DNA of 64,000 nucleotides from the NCBI RefSeq assembly GCF_033807575.1, contig NC_084705.1:15866019-15930018 (forward strand). Reading direction: 5' to 3'. The stretch is from Cydia pomonella. Taxonomy: Eukaryota; Arthropoda; Insecta; Lepidoptera; Tortricidae. Below, piece after piece: positions 32,222-43,600 of this stretch; the first letter of the stretch is position 1, and every line of letters begins with the position of its first letter. A program made the translations under genes and the position numbers. Under the pieces are notes generated by a model. That model had not been told where the DNA came from and ran no database searches. It saw nothing but the letters and a program-made list of their open reading frames with translations.

Positions 32222-32901
32222 GTCCCACTTTGTCGATTTACTGAACTTTAGTGAATCATTAGTAAAATGTGCGGGTTTGGCAGGTATATTATTATTTATT
32301 AATTAACAAATCACTCGATGAAACCTTTAACATTTGTTTGTACTTTTTTACGGTAACAAAACTGTTTTTTTTTTTCAACTAAAACATACAAACATTCTTT
32401 TTCGGTTATTAATCCAAAAACTTAAAATTGAATACAGATACAAAAATCAGCTGCTAACAAAGTGTAACTCTAATATTTTCCGAGTTAGTAATGATATAAA
32501 TACACGAAAGAACGATAGAACCCTAAACGTAAGAAATATCGATTGATCGATGACAGTTGGTTTATAGACCGAATTTAATTAATTTGGACTAATAAAAGCA
32601 TGGCTAAAAATATGATTACGTCGTTTTTTTAGGTATCAACAAAGTGGACTAGGGTTCCACCACTTTTCCGATACCATACTAAACTAAGTAACTTACTTAA
32701 TTAACTTAACTTTAATCTTTCAGACCTTAAAAAGTACCTTAATGACGTTAAATTTATCATTTAAGCTTTGCAATTGAACTCACGGGTTATTTAGAGTAGT
32801 TGTTCTATCAGTTATCATTAAAAACCGATATTGGCAAATTCTGACAGTTTTAACTAAACTGTCCGCAACGCAGAATTATCTTAAAATCGACAAAGTGGGA
32901 C
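32222..32901. mobile_element. TIR element with perfect 17-bp ends
   Basis: GTCCCACTTTGTCGATT (32222-32238) and its exact complement (32885-32901) bound 680 bp of AT-rich, non-coding sequence. A related GTGGACTAGGG word is inside at 32645. A third terminus occurs at 27784. Superfamily not determined. Confidence 0.6.
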
Positions 32902-33271
32902 CTTTCACTAAACTTTGTCATGTTTCTAAATTAGAATTGTCCAAAAGGAGTGCAATGTGCGTCGTTGCATACAATATTGTATGCATACCTACTTTGCAGT
33001 TGACTGTCTATTACCTCCGTTACTAAAATTACCAGCATGTTTAGAGACAAAATAAACAAATCACACGTTAACCTAAAACAACTCTTATGCAATTAAAGAA
33101 CTAATGAATAGGTTTCAGCCAATAATAGCTCATGGGAAATGTTCCCTTTTATTTACGGGTCGGGGTAAATGAGAGATATATATTTAGATAATCTGATTAG
33201 GTTCGATCGTAATAGGATAGCGATTGTGCTAACAGAATACAGGCCCGAATAGAGTTATGGTACATCATCTA
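32902..33271. other. Unassigned stretch
   Basis: Nothing recognised. Confidence 0.4.
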
Positions 33272-33298
33272 TATGTATGTATGTATGTTACATACATG
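33272..33298. repeat. (ATGT)n / (ACAT) microsatellite
   Basis: Short tandem ATGT run turning into TACATACATG. Confidence 0.85.
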
Positions 33299-33299
33299 C

Positions 33300-33362
33300 A
33301 TTGGCTGTATAGGTACGGGGTTTGAACCCGCGACCTCCCTTATTGCTAGGCTACCAACATTT
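33300..33362 (-). mobile_element. tRNA-like SINE head, minus strand
   Basis: Minus strand: ATGTTGGTAGCCTAGCAATA (A-box-like) then GGGAGGTCGCGGGTTCAAAC (B box). The anticodon arm is shortened, so it is a SINE remnant and not a tRNA. Confidence 0.6.
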
Positions 33363-33604
33363 TTTGTAAATTAAATTTCTTTAAATCCGACTCACACTTG
33401 ACCAGTCATTGTATTAATTTATGAAGTATATGATTTCTTTATTATTTTCTCGGGTTAGTGGATTGAATATTTATTTAGGTTTTTGGGGTACTGGCAATAA
33501 GATAGGTTTAGTTTAGTTATAATTTCAATTGTTAAAAGCTTGTATTACTGTGATTTGTTTAATTCAATAAGAAACATCTTTGTATATAAAATAATTGACT
33601 CAGG

Positions 33605-33780
33605 CAATCTGCTTTCATATGTCCGGATGTTCTCCTCTAGGTACAGGTCGCAATTCTCAACCAATTCTCGTGAAATTTTGTGACCATATTCTATGATTAA
33701 CTACCTATACTTGTTTTGTCGATCCAGTTTTCGGATTTTTTTCAAAATGGCGGAGTCATACGTCACGCCTAAACAAATAG
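33605..33780 (+). repeat. Dispersed repeat pair, copy 2
   Basis: See 20090-20220. Here it extends further right with AAAATGGCGGAGTCATACGT. Confidence 0.55.
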
Positions 33781-33935
33781 CCGTATCGATATCATAAGAG
33801 TTTTTTTCCTTGTGTTTAATGAGTGATTTGCGAAAAATTTAGATATTTTAGAACGCTGGTTTAGGGGGTATTTAGATATTTAGATTTTACTCGAGAATAA
33901 GTAGCCTAATTTCACCATATCTCATATGTCCATTC

Positions 33936-34002
33936 GTGGCTCAGTTGAAATACACTCGCGTTGCAATGACGAGGTTCCGGGTTCCAAATCCGAACAATGA
34001 GT
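33936..34002 (+). mobile_element. tRNA-like SINE head, plus strand
   Basis: CGTGGCTCAGTTGAAATACA (A-box region) and GGTTCCGGGTTCCAAATCCG (B box) are spaced as in a tRNA, followed by a T-rich stretch. Decayed. Confidence 0.55.
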
Positions 34003-34168
34003 TCTTTTTTTTACTTTTATTTCCTATTTTTGATTGACTAAGCTTTAAGCTTTTAAGCAGGGAGAGAGAGGTCACTGCATCTATCCCCTGAATTGTAACT
34101 TTTTGTATTTTTTATTTATTTATATTTCGTATTGATGATTGATCAAACGAGCGCGAAGTGCGAACAAA

Positions 34169-35030
34169 GCGTATTCGTTTCAGTTTTATTGTCTGAACTT
34201 TTTTTACAGCCGTTAAAGTTCAAGGAGACGGACAGTTGCGCAGACGAAAACGGGTGCGATGTGTAGGGGTCCATGTTTAAAGTAATTCGGAGCAGTTATT
34301 ACATTTAAGTAAATTAATTTGACAACTTTCGCTTATCTATATGGACGTCGTGGTAGATCAGAATATTGATATTATTTTAGGAACAGAAGTTTAAACGTAA
34401 ATGTATGTTACATTGCTTTAATTACCAATAATAATATTCATACATATAATATCATAGCTAAAAGAGGGAAATAGTTTTCTAACATTTTTCCTGCCTGCTG
34501 TCGCGTGAGAAAGTTACGGTACGGCTTGTGGCATTATTTTAGATAATTTTGATGTAGATACTTCACTAACAGCGGCGATGCCTGCTATAGATCTTGTCTA
34601 CAAAAATCCAGGAACAATGAATTTACAGGAACACAGTCTTCCGAGGATTTATTATAAATCTCCTGTTAATATTTTAGTTATTATATTTTAGTAAAGGTAT
34701 TAGATACAGTAAAATGTGATTTAGCGGATTAAATTACCAAATCCTATAGAAATATAACACTACAGAGTGAAGCTCTGATGACCCTCCTTTTGCTGCAAAG
34801 ATGGAGGTGGTTATACTTCTACTATTCAGGGGATGACCGACTCACCGTGGGCGTTTGGAACCGGGAAGGGGAGTATTTCTCTTTCATTCCCATTTTGTGG
34901 CTGTTGAGAAAGAGAATTTGAAATAGGTGGAATTTCAAAGAAAATTTTGTTACTACAGTAAATTTACTGCCATCTTTCGACTATAACGTAAAGTATCAAA
35001 GTCAAATGGCGTTCTACAAGTTTTAATCCG
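34169..35030 (+). repeat. Unclassified dispersed repeat, copy 2
   Basis: Second copy of the repeat at 1-820, here with its left part visible (GAGCGCGAAGTGCGAACAAA precedes the shared start). It includes AATAGATTT-free versions of the same blocks, plus AAGTCAAATGGCGTTCTACA, which in copy 1 is found only in the inverted arm at 1420-1440. No protein. Confidence 0.7.
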
Positions 35031-35067
35031 CTGAATATTCTGCGTCCTCTCAAGGCGGCTCTACTGA

Positions 35068-35750
35068 TTTTTTAGGGTTCCGTAGTCAACTAGGAACCCT
35101 TATAGTTTCGCCATGTCCGTCTGTCTGTCTGTCTGTCCGAGGCTTTGCTCCGTGGTCGTTAGTGCTAGAAAGCTGAAATTCAGCACGGATATATAAATCA
35201 ATAAAGCCAACAAAGTCGTACAATAAAATCTAAAAAAATATTTTTTTAGGGTACCTCCCCTACACGTAAAGTGGGGGTGAATTTTTTTTTTTCGCTTCTA
35301 CCCTAGATATCGTTGGAAAGGTCTTTCAAAACTAATAGGGGTTTCAAGAAACATTTTTTGATAAAGTGAATATATTCGGAGATAATCGCTCCGAAAGAAA
35401 AAAAATCTAACTACTAATCTAACTTTTGAACCATAGGTCCAAAAAATATGAAAAAAATCGTGGAAGTAGAGCTTAAGAAAGACATTAAATGAAAACTATA
35501 GCGGACATGATCAGTTTAGCTGTTTTTGAGTTATCGCAAAAAGTTTTCCCTTCATAGTAAAAAAACTTACTTTAATTAGGTACTGATTATGCAAATTTGC
35601 CTATTTGTTTAATTCGGGTGAAAGGTACCATTTCATCCCTTGGTTAACAATTTACTATACTTTAAGCTCCAGCTTAGCTTATTGTGACGGAAGAGTAACT
35701 ACGGAACCCTACACTGAGCGTGGCCCGACATGCTCTTGGCCGGTTTATCT
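35068..35750 (-). repeat. GGTTCCGTA-type repeat, near full length, minus strand
   Basis: Starts TTTAGGGTTCCGTAGTCAAC, CATGTCCGTCTGTCTGTCTG and ends AACTACGGAACCCTACACTG, GACATGCTCTTGGCCGGTTT. Inside, AGGTACCATTTCATCCCTTG recurs at 49728. Non-coding. Confidence 0.75.
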
Positions 35751-37224
35751 TTAATAAAACAAGTGTAAACAGGTTATGAAGGGCAAGAGGAATCTACCGA
35801 TATGTCATTTTTTTAAATCCGGCTAGTATCCTAAGCTACAGGCTGTACTGAATCATCAGCACTTAAACCCATAATCCTACTTTCTGGAGAAGTCGCAGTC
35901 AAGTAAAATATTGATATTGGGGTAGATCATGTACAAATGTATACACAAAAGTAGAATTAATATTCGTCCTAGTTTCCTATTAAAAGAATGTCCCCGGAAG
36001 TGTATAAACCTAGATTCAGCAAGTATTTTTTATAACAAGATGTATTTTTTCGAAAAGATATCTCGAATTTTTCGATTCCTCGAGGTCCCTAAATATCAAA
36101 AAGTGTGGACATGACTAAGGGGCCTTTTATTTACATACATACCAAATTTCAAGATTTCGAGGTTTGTTCTATTCCGATTGTGCTATTAGTTATGCGGATC
36201 ATATCTGACATTAAAAAAAAATAATAAAAAATATAATAATTTGTAGAAAGGTACGAGACGTACGAGTTTAATGTATGTATGAATTTTTCCATATCTCTAT
36301 GATTAAACACCTACCTACCGATTCAAATATACCTATTTATAAGAATAGGTATATTTCAGTTGGAAAACGAGACAGATGCTACACGTGGTAAAAAAATAAA
36401 GCTAGTTAGAGTTGTATAATAGTTATTGAAGGATACTGAGGTCGACAAGGCCTTGCCTAGTCATTGTTTCGATCTCCCCGCAGACCTATTCTGTTGGAAG
36501 TTATGCCTTCAAATCCTTCAATCAATCAATTTTATCTACTCGTACGTTTGTGCTGTTGAATGATGGATAGAATAGTTTAATAATTGACAACAACACATGA
36601 TAATTGACAACAACAAAGTGATATTATTTTGATTGCTACGACTTTTCAGTACACATATATGTGTATTCTATTTCGTCTGCGACGCTGTGCTCGATAGGCG
36701 ATGCACTAGAAAAAAAAAGTGGCTGTGACATAATCGGACAGATAGACGGACATGACGAATCCAAAAAATGCCAATATCTCCTTAACGCTAGTTTCTGACA
36801 GTAAGTTCATTTCAATATAATGTAATATGTACGGTATAGCTTTCAGTGTGGATCAATCGAAGATCAATGATAGAGGACCTGAAGAGCTTTGATTCCCATG
36901 TATCCATAATTAATGATTTCGGGAAAGTCATTGATTTTATGGTCTTGCTGAAACGTGCTTTCCTAACTTTTGTAACTTGATGAGGTATTTCTTAGTGTTT
37001 GAATGCAAATCAAATTTACAAAATAGAGAGAGAAGCAGATATATCAGATCAAGAGATCAGGAGCTACAACATTAATGTTAATCAGATTTGGCCAAAACCT
37101 GTTCTGATGGTTATCGTTTTGAATTGGGTAGGCTTTAAGTTCCACGAACCTCTCTCATTGGCCTTCTTTTAATCTACATATATTGCAGGCGATATCGTAA
37201 TATTATTTATAAGCTATACCTATA
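35751..37224. other. Unassigned stretch
   Basis: Contains a 13-bp hairpin (36325-36356, AAATATACCTATT arms), a stray GGACAGATAGACGGACATGA word of the GGTTCCGTA family (36737), and otherwise nothing recognised. Confidence 0.4.
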
Positions 37225-37412
37225 CAGGTTTCCTCACGATGTTTTCCTTCACCGAAAAGATAGTGGTATCTGCGAAGAAATTCAAAGATGTATGTGAAGT
37301 CCCCAATCCGCATTGAGCTAGCGTGGGGACTATAGCCCGAGCCCTCTCGCGCATGAGAGGAGGCCTGTGACCAGCAGTGGGACGTATATAGGCTGAATTA
37401 TTATTATTATAT
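37225..37412 (+). mobile_element. SINE 3' part with inverted 5' segment
   Basis: 37269-37412 is the plus-strand 3' half of the SINE seen at 19742-20012 (TATGTGAAGTCCCCAATCCG, GCGTGGGGACTATAGCCCGA, GGGACGTATATAGGCTGAAT, ATT tail). 37225-37268 is the segment that normally lies just upstream, but inverted (CAGGTTTCCTCACGATGTTT). This is the pattern left by twin priming during LINE-driven integration. The head is lost. Confidence 0.8.
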
Positions 37413-38827
37413 TATTATACCTATACAATATGTTCTCATAAACTAATAGCTAGATAGTCAGTAAGAGCAACTTACATGGTTGCTCTGCATAAACTCTCTA
37501 TCTATATTTTTAATTTAAATATGAAAAGTCTTAACCACTTTACTGTGTTTATAAAGCTAGCATTGTTTACCCCTTAAAACCCTCAGACTTATAAAGAGCT
37601 GCTCATAAATTCAGTAAATACCGCCCCCTGCAATGTTGCACGTCGGATCCTCGCGTCGCTGCATTAGACTGCAAACAGCATCCAAGACGTACCTAATATC
37701 CGTGCATTGCATCTTCATGCCAGCCAGTAATACTGCCAGTGAGATTAGAATACGTAAAACTAGAATATATTTTATAAAATAATATATATCCAGCAGGCAT
37801 ATTTAGCTTTCAGTCAACTTTAATAACGTTAATAAAGTCAAATCCTGGAGATACATTCAAAGGCTACCCTGGGTTTTGCTCTCCTCAAAAGAATAATTTA
37901 TATCATCATAAAATGTGGCATTATTTATCTTCGTTTTTACAAATATTGGGACTAAACGGTTTCTTTATCTCCGTGAGAATAATACGGTGTGCTGAGTTAT
38001 CCTCATATACAAGTTAAGAGAACAGAAAACGAAGTTATTTACCTAAATCCTACTTTTTTACCAGTGGAATGTTATCTGTACATCATGACAAGTTAAATTT
38101 CACTTCTATACCTGCACAAAAAGCATAAACGTGTTATTTGACTACGAATACTTTATTCATCATTAACGGCACATGACCACAGCGGTATTTACATACGTCG
38201 CCAAAATGATGCAGCGATGCAGCCACGGACCTCTAAATTTAAGTACTAGTTGGAGCCATTAATTCAACAAAATATTACTTTGCTACAAAATTATCATGTC
38301 GCTTAACATTTGCGCATAGAACTATTACTGGATAAAAGTTTTTGTACTACCTATAAATACATCGTTGGCAATCTAACAAAAGTTTTCACATATTAAAGAG
38401 GAGCTACCGCAGACATCGGAAATCTTATTTAATTTTTAACTCTTTAGTATTTGAGTAATGTGACGCAAATTTCTTATTAAACTTATTTACTTTATTTGGT
38501 ATTGATCTAACACAAGGGAGCGTGTTTTCTTAAGTGGAACTTTGAGGAGAAACCGCAACTACAGAAAATATAGTGAAACCGTTTAAAAAAATGTGATAAT
38601 AAATTTGGTATGGTTAAAGTTTAGGTCAAGTGTTGATCTTGAAATGTTTAAAAAAGTGGCATTTACGTTGGACCCCTGACGCGGCTCACTGGATATTTTG
38701 TATGGTAAAAAACTAGGAAGTCAGAAACATCGCAGGAGATAACTCGTAATGAGATTAAGGGCAACGTCTAATGACGCGGCATGAACATTCCATTCCACAA
38801 ACACTTTAGTTATGAAATATCTAGGAA
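37413..38827. other. Unassigned stretch
   Basis: No gene or repeat recognised. Confidence 0.4.
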
Positions 38828-39026
38828 CCAGTACCCTTACCACAAGTTACTGACAGTGTCAAAACTGACATAATAATAATAATTACGCTAACGTCTACGT
38901 AACTTGCTTTCTATGTATCTCGCTCGTACATATTAGTGCGAGCGAGGTGTATAGAAAGTAAATTACATAGACGTTAGCGTATATGTCAGTGTTGACACTG
39001 GCAGCAACTCGTGGTACGGGTACTGG
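38828..39026. mobile_element. Palindromic MITE, about 95-bp arms
   Basis: CCAGTACCCTTACCACAAGT on the left answers ACTCGTGGTACGGGTACTGG on the right. Inside, ACGCTAACGTCTACGTAA and CTATGTATCTCGCTCG also pair with the other arm. Nearly the whole 199 bp folds on itself. Confidence 0.8.
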
Positions 39027-39047
39027 AGTGCATTGCAATAAGTGACA

Positions 39048-39529
39048 GATGGGAGTTTTCAGAAAATAGTGTACCCAATTAGCGTAAGTTGTTAAGAAAA
39101 GTTCGTCGCTGTTAGTTTTGTAACGACAATTAAGCATGAAATCTTTATGGGAATCAACTTTTTGCCTGTTTTATATTGGAATATCGCTTATAATTATTTA
39201 TGAAATGAAACCACAACCACATTTTTATTGATACTTAATGCTTAATTATAGTTACAAAACTGACAGTGATTAACTTTTCTTAACATCTCACGCTAATTCA
39301 GTACCCCTAGTGTAACTAAATTCGATTTTGAAACGTGACGTACGCGTTTGCGTTTAGTCTCATTTTGTATGGGTTTTTGAACAGCGCGCCAAGCGGGACG
39401 TTTTGGAAAGTCAAAAATCTCATACAAAATGACACTTAACGCAAACGCGTTCGTCACGTTATGATGTCGATCAAAGTTACACTAGGGGTACAGTACACTA
39501 TTTACTGAAACTCCCAGATGCTCCCATCT
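39048..39529. mobile_element. Second palindromic element, right arm interrupted
   Basis: The left arm 39048-39136 (GATGGGAGTTTTCAG, AATAGTGTACCCAATTAGCG, AAGAAAAGTTCG, GTTTTGTAACGAC) is mirrored by 39239-39301 and, after an insert, by 39491-39520 (TACACTATTTACTGAAACTC). The spacer is about 100 bp. The 80-codon frame at 38895-39137 comes from these palindromes. Confidence 0.75.
39302..39490. mobile_element. TIR element nested in the palindrome
   Basis: Ends TACCCCTAGTGTAACT and its complement AGTTACACTAGGGGTA. Inner inverted words ACGCGTTTGCGTT / AACGCAAACGCGT and CATTTTGTATG / CATACAAAATG. CAG is duplicated at the borders (39299-39301, 39491-39493). Removing the element plus one CAG restores the mirror of the opposite arm, which fixes the borders. 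Confidence 0.85.
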
Positions 39530-40246
39530 GGCTTCTGGGTTGCGGCCTTCAGGACATCACCTAACTGAGTCGGCTGAGTTTTACCACCGCGATTCAGCCG
39601 GCTGATAATACTATTTTTTCACAATAGCATTTAAACTGTCATCTGACCAAGTGAATTTTGCTGAACGGTTCATGCAAAATTAAAACAATATAAAAATCCA
39701 CGCGGACGAAGTCATGAGCAGCAGCTAACTACGTACCTGTTTAACATAAGTTCTGAAATATCAGTATAAACTTTATTCAGCTATGTACTTATTTATCCCA
39801 TTAGATATTAATCTAAATATGTAATTATTGATTAAGTACGTAAAAGCTGACAATCGCAAATAACTGACAGGCCGACGAACTGGTAATCAGTAGGCCCCTT
39901 AAGAAAGCAGCACTACCTAATAAATCATCCTTAGTTTACGTTTTGGGACACGCTTTCTATCAGAATCTAAGTCCGTGGTAATGTTTGACTAGGCATGGTT
40001 TTGCCGACAACGTGAAACGCAACTACTAAAACGTTTGTAAAAGTAAACGAACCCTTGGTTAAAAGCATTTACTCTATTTTACTATCGCGAAACCTTTTCA
40101 TGTTCATCCCTATTCAGTAAGGAAGGGACTAGTTTAAGCTTTACGATTTATACAGTACAGTTTGTGCCTTCCTTCTCAGTAGTACCTACCTTTAAAACCT
40201 ATTTTTTGTCCGTTACCCCCGACATTTGTTATTTACATACATATAC
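39530..40246. other. Unassigned stretch
   Basis: Nothing recognised; the N-terminal part of the 40.2-kb open frame (before about 40247) has no LINE resemblance and belongs here. Confidence 0.4.
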
Positions 40247-41271
40247 ATTGTTTATTTTAATGATAAACGATTTGCCTGACACAATTCGCTCAGCTGATTG
40301 TTTGCTTTTTGCGGACGACCTAAAGTTGTTGTTCGGCGTCAGTAGTATGGTGGATAGCGCTGCATTGCAGAGCGATATCAATGCAGCAGCTGAATGGAGT
40401 GTAGAAAACCGGCTGCCTTTTAATACAGCAAAATGCAAGGTCATTACCTTCTCACGTAAGCGCTCGCCACTTTTAGCCGATTATAGCCTGGGGAACGTTG
40501 GTTTGGAAAGAGTTCAGGAAATTAGGGACCTAGGTTTAGTCTTAGATACTAAACTGGATTTCCATAAATACGTAACTGGTATTTGTAAGCAGGCTAGTAA
40601 AACCCTAGGTTTCGTCATGAGGGCGTCGAAGCAGTTCCATGTCGGAGTCGCTGTGGTTCTATACAGTGCCTATGTCCGTAGTAGGTTGGAATATGGGGCT
40701 GTTATTTGGGATCCCTACGAGGCTAAATACTCCTTGATGGTGGAAAGAGTACAGCGTAAATTCGCCCGCTGGTTGTATCGCAAAGCCTACGGGTATTATC
40801 CATACCTGTACCCTTCATTGTTTGTCTCTGGGATGGTTGGGCTAGACACGCTTCGGATGAGGAGGAAGTTGTTGTTGTTAGTCCACTATCTTTCTATCGT
40901 ACACCACAGAGTGGACTGCCCAGCTGTGCTAGAGAGGATCAGATTGGTGGTTCCGGTGAGAGTCCCCCAGGATATGAACTGCGTGGCGGTGGCGCCGCGC
41001 CGCCGGCCGGGCCTGTTGCAGCGCGTGTCCGCGCGCACAATATCTTTACTGCACTTAATGCTCACTCAGTACGAGGAGGCTGACTTATACTTTATTTAGT
41101 ATTATTATTATTTTTTGTGAATGTATTTAGTATTGGTATTATTTCTCTCACTGACATATTTTCTCTTCATGTATAATTAATAATTTAGCGTGTAAGTGCT
41201 TTGGTGTAATGACATACTGTAAACTTGCATTGTATTTAAGTGAATAAATAAATGAATAAATAAATAAGAAA
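40247..41271 (+). mobile_element. Jockey-type LINE, 5'-truncated, C-terminal ORF intact
   Basis: The open frame runs 40164-41099, but LINE resemblance begins at F-I-L-M-I-N-D-L-P-D (about 40253). L-L-F-A-D-D-L-K-L at 40302-40328 is the reverse-transcriptase catalytic block (FADD). Then come R-D-L-G-L-V-L-D, L-G-F-V-M-R-A-S-K and S-R-L-E-Y-G-A-V-I-W, the usual thumb/C-terminal motifs, to a stop at 41097-41099. 3' untranslated sequence follows to an AAATAAATGAATAAATAAAT tail. The catalytic aspartates of the upstream block and the endonuclease are missing, so it cannot act. About 280 codons without a stop make it the least decayed coding remnant in the window. Confidence 0.9.
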
Positions 41272-41412
41272 CAAGGTTGTACCAAAGATATAGTTTTAAA
41301 AAAGACATTTAGTGTCGTCTCTACATGATGACCCTAAAAAAAACCTCCTCAAAACGAATCACATTAAATATGAGCTCAATCTCAAGGTGTAATACAGAAG
41401 TAAGGACCCTGA

Positions 41413-41585
41413 GCACAAATAGTTTCGTACATTGACCCGCCTGATCCTATCTCTATCTAACGCGCGTAATTATAATGCTGTCTCGCCCATGAGGCGGACG
41501 GTCAATGCCACTGTGCGAGAGGGACAGCAATATAACTATACATAGATAGAGAGCAAGGTGGGTCAATGTACGAAATTCTTCGTGC
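41413..41585. mobile_element. Fold-back MITE
   Basis: GCACAAATAGTTTCGTACAT at the left and ATGTACGAAATTCTTCGTGC at the right are inverted. Pairing continues through TTGACCC, ATCTCTATCTA and TGCTGTC. 173 bp. Confidence 0.8.
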
Positions 41586-41749
41586 TTAGTGTCGTTAATT
41601 TAGTAGCTATTGAAAAATCCTGCTATCCATATTGTGTATCGTCATCTTTATTATAATTGTAGGTATACCTATATACATAGTTGGAAGGTTTCAAATCTGG
41701 CTATTAGGTAAGCTAAAATCGCACAATTGTAATATATTGTTATACTTCT

Positions 41750-41950
41750 TTTTTTAGGATTCCGTAGTAAACTAGGAACCCTTAAAGTTTCGCCATGGCC
41801 CCCTGCATACAATCAGTCTATGCATGGGGGTCATCTCTCTCTGCAGTCAGTACATGATACTTACTAATAGCCCCCGTTAAGCCTATTCTGACTGAAACGT
41901 AACTACGAAACCCTCACCGAGCATGACCCGACATGCTCTTGGCCGATTGA
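41750..41950 (-). repeat. GGTTCCGTA-type repeat, internally deleted
   Basis: Has both ends of the 35068-35750 copy (GGATTCCGTAGTAAACTAGG; ACGAAACCCTCACCGAGCAT, CATGCTCTTGGCCGATT) but only about 200 bp in all. Confidence 0.7.
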
Positions 41951-41997
41951 TATCGATAAATAAGAAATGATTTAGCAGTAGAAAGAAGGCAAGCGAT

Positions 41998-42151
41998 CTC
42001 GACGTGACTTTTTATTGAAAAACACTTTTGAAAATAAGTTGTAGCCTAATATATAACAATTAAATAGCAGATATAATTATTAACATTCTAGGTTTCATAA
42101 GTAGTCGTTATTATTTTTTAATAGCGTTTTTCAATAAAAAGACACATCGAG
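41998..42151. mobile_element. Fold-back MITE, 26-bp ends
   Basis: 41998-42023 and 42126-42151 are inverted at 24 of 26 positions (CTCGACGTGACTTTTTATTG...). Weaker pairing extends inward. Confidence 0.75.
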
Positions 42152-42847
42152 TATTAATTCAAGTGAAGTTAATGCAAGTGTATAAAAACATCCTGTGTAC
42201 ATTTTTCAATGGCAACCCTGTCGTTTGTATTATTATTATTTTCTATTTTATTTAGAAAAAAACAGTCATACACAATTTTTTATCAAAACTTATAGACAAA
42301 AAATAACTTATAGTTTTATATGTAGAAATAAAATATAAATAGGTTCATGGCTATTACAAAAAAAAAACAAAATCTGTATTTTATAATTAATAAACATTCG
42401 TAACTTCTTATTTACATATCAAACTTGATATTGCAATGTAATTTTTCGAAAATGGCGCCGGGAAGTGCAATCTTGTTTAAATACGTGCCTTCAAAATGGT
42501 AAATTGAAGTATATTTGCCTACCAGTTACTTATTTTCATAACATAAACCGTTTCAACATACAAAGTCACATTGAAATTCTTAGTAAAAGATAGTAAAAAT
42601 TGTCGAAGAATTCGAAGTATAGGTAAAAATTGAGTACAGAAAAATAATTATATATAATAAGCTCCCAAAGTCCTGTGTAAAACACATAGAAAGGTAGTAT
42701 AATTTATATGTGTTATTATCTTTTCAAAAATACCAAAATAGATATTTAAAAAAAATCTAAAATAATCAAAATGCCTATGATCTAAAGTTATTCAGTAAAG
42801 TAAATAGTGTTCAAGATTGTCAATTACTTTAAATAGATATTTGTATG

Positions 42848-43430
42848 CTGAATGAATGGTGCTCTAAAAATAACATGACACTAAATGTAAAAAATGCAAT
42901 GTTATTATTATTATATTTACTAAAAATAAAACCCCAATAGAGTTTGACTACACTGTACGTCATACATGTCTACATCGTGTGTCAGTTACAAAGGACCTCG
43001 GTATCTGGTTCGACTCAAAGCTCGCTCCTTTTCAGCTGCTCACTACAAGTATATAGCAGGAAAAACATTTAGACTATTAGGATTCATTTTAGAAACATAA
43101 AAACTTTTAAGAATGCCAATAGTATTTTAATAATTTACCGAGCCCTAATTAAAAGCTCTTTAGAATACTGTTCCGCGGTATGGGCATTGGGCACCGCACT
43201 ACAACAACCACGTAAATCGCATCGAGTGTATTCAAAGACAATTTTTACGCCATCTCGTGTTCAAAATTGTGCCTTAATAATAAACTAACCATATATAAAA
43301 ATAGACTGCACCATTTTAAAACGAATAGTTTGACATATCAACGAATTATTAGAACTACGTAAAATTATTCACAATAAAATATATTCTGCCCTTCTTAGTA
43401 ATTTACAATTCCGGGTGTACCCTAAACCAT
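42848..43430 (+). mobile_element. Jockey-type LINE C-terminal fragment (pseudogene)
   Basis: Broken frames read L-N-E-W-C-S-K-N-N-M-T-L-N, S-V-T-K-D-L-G-I-W-F-D-S-K-L, L-L-G-F-I, I-Y-R-A-L-I-K-S-S-L-E-Y-C-S-A-V-W and I-I-H-N-K-I, the order of motifs after FADD in Jockey-like reverse transcriptases. Many stops and frameshifts; much older than the 40.25-kb copy. No FADD block. Confidence 0.85.
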
Positions 43431-43436
43431 TTTTTT

Positions 43437-43600
43437 ATTCAACTTCTTCAACTTCAACATTTATTCAGCAAATAGGCCACAAGGGCACTTTTACACGTCA
43501 ACATGAAATTTACATACAAGCAAAAACAAGCACAACAACAATTATATAATACAATTCATTGAAAATATTAATGCAAACCACAGTATTATTGTTTAAAGAA
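43437..43600 (-). mobile_element. Probable LINE 3' end, minus strand
   Basis: TTCAACATTTATTCAGCAAATAGGCCACAAGGGCACTTTTACACGTCA is, as I recall, the reversed 3' end of a lepidopteran LINE (polyadenylation-like AATAAA complement at 43463). No coding part and no second copy here. Confidence 0.5.

Noticed and set aside
40164..40246. N-terminal start of the 311-codon frame as a real protein start
   Set aside because: The first 28 or so residues do not resemble any LINE protein; they are upstream genomic sequence that happens to be open before the 5'-truncation point.
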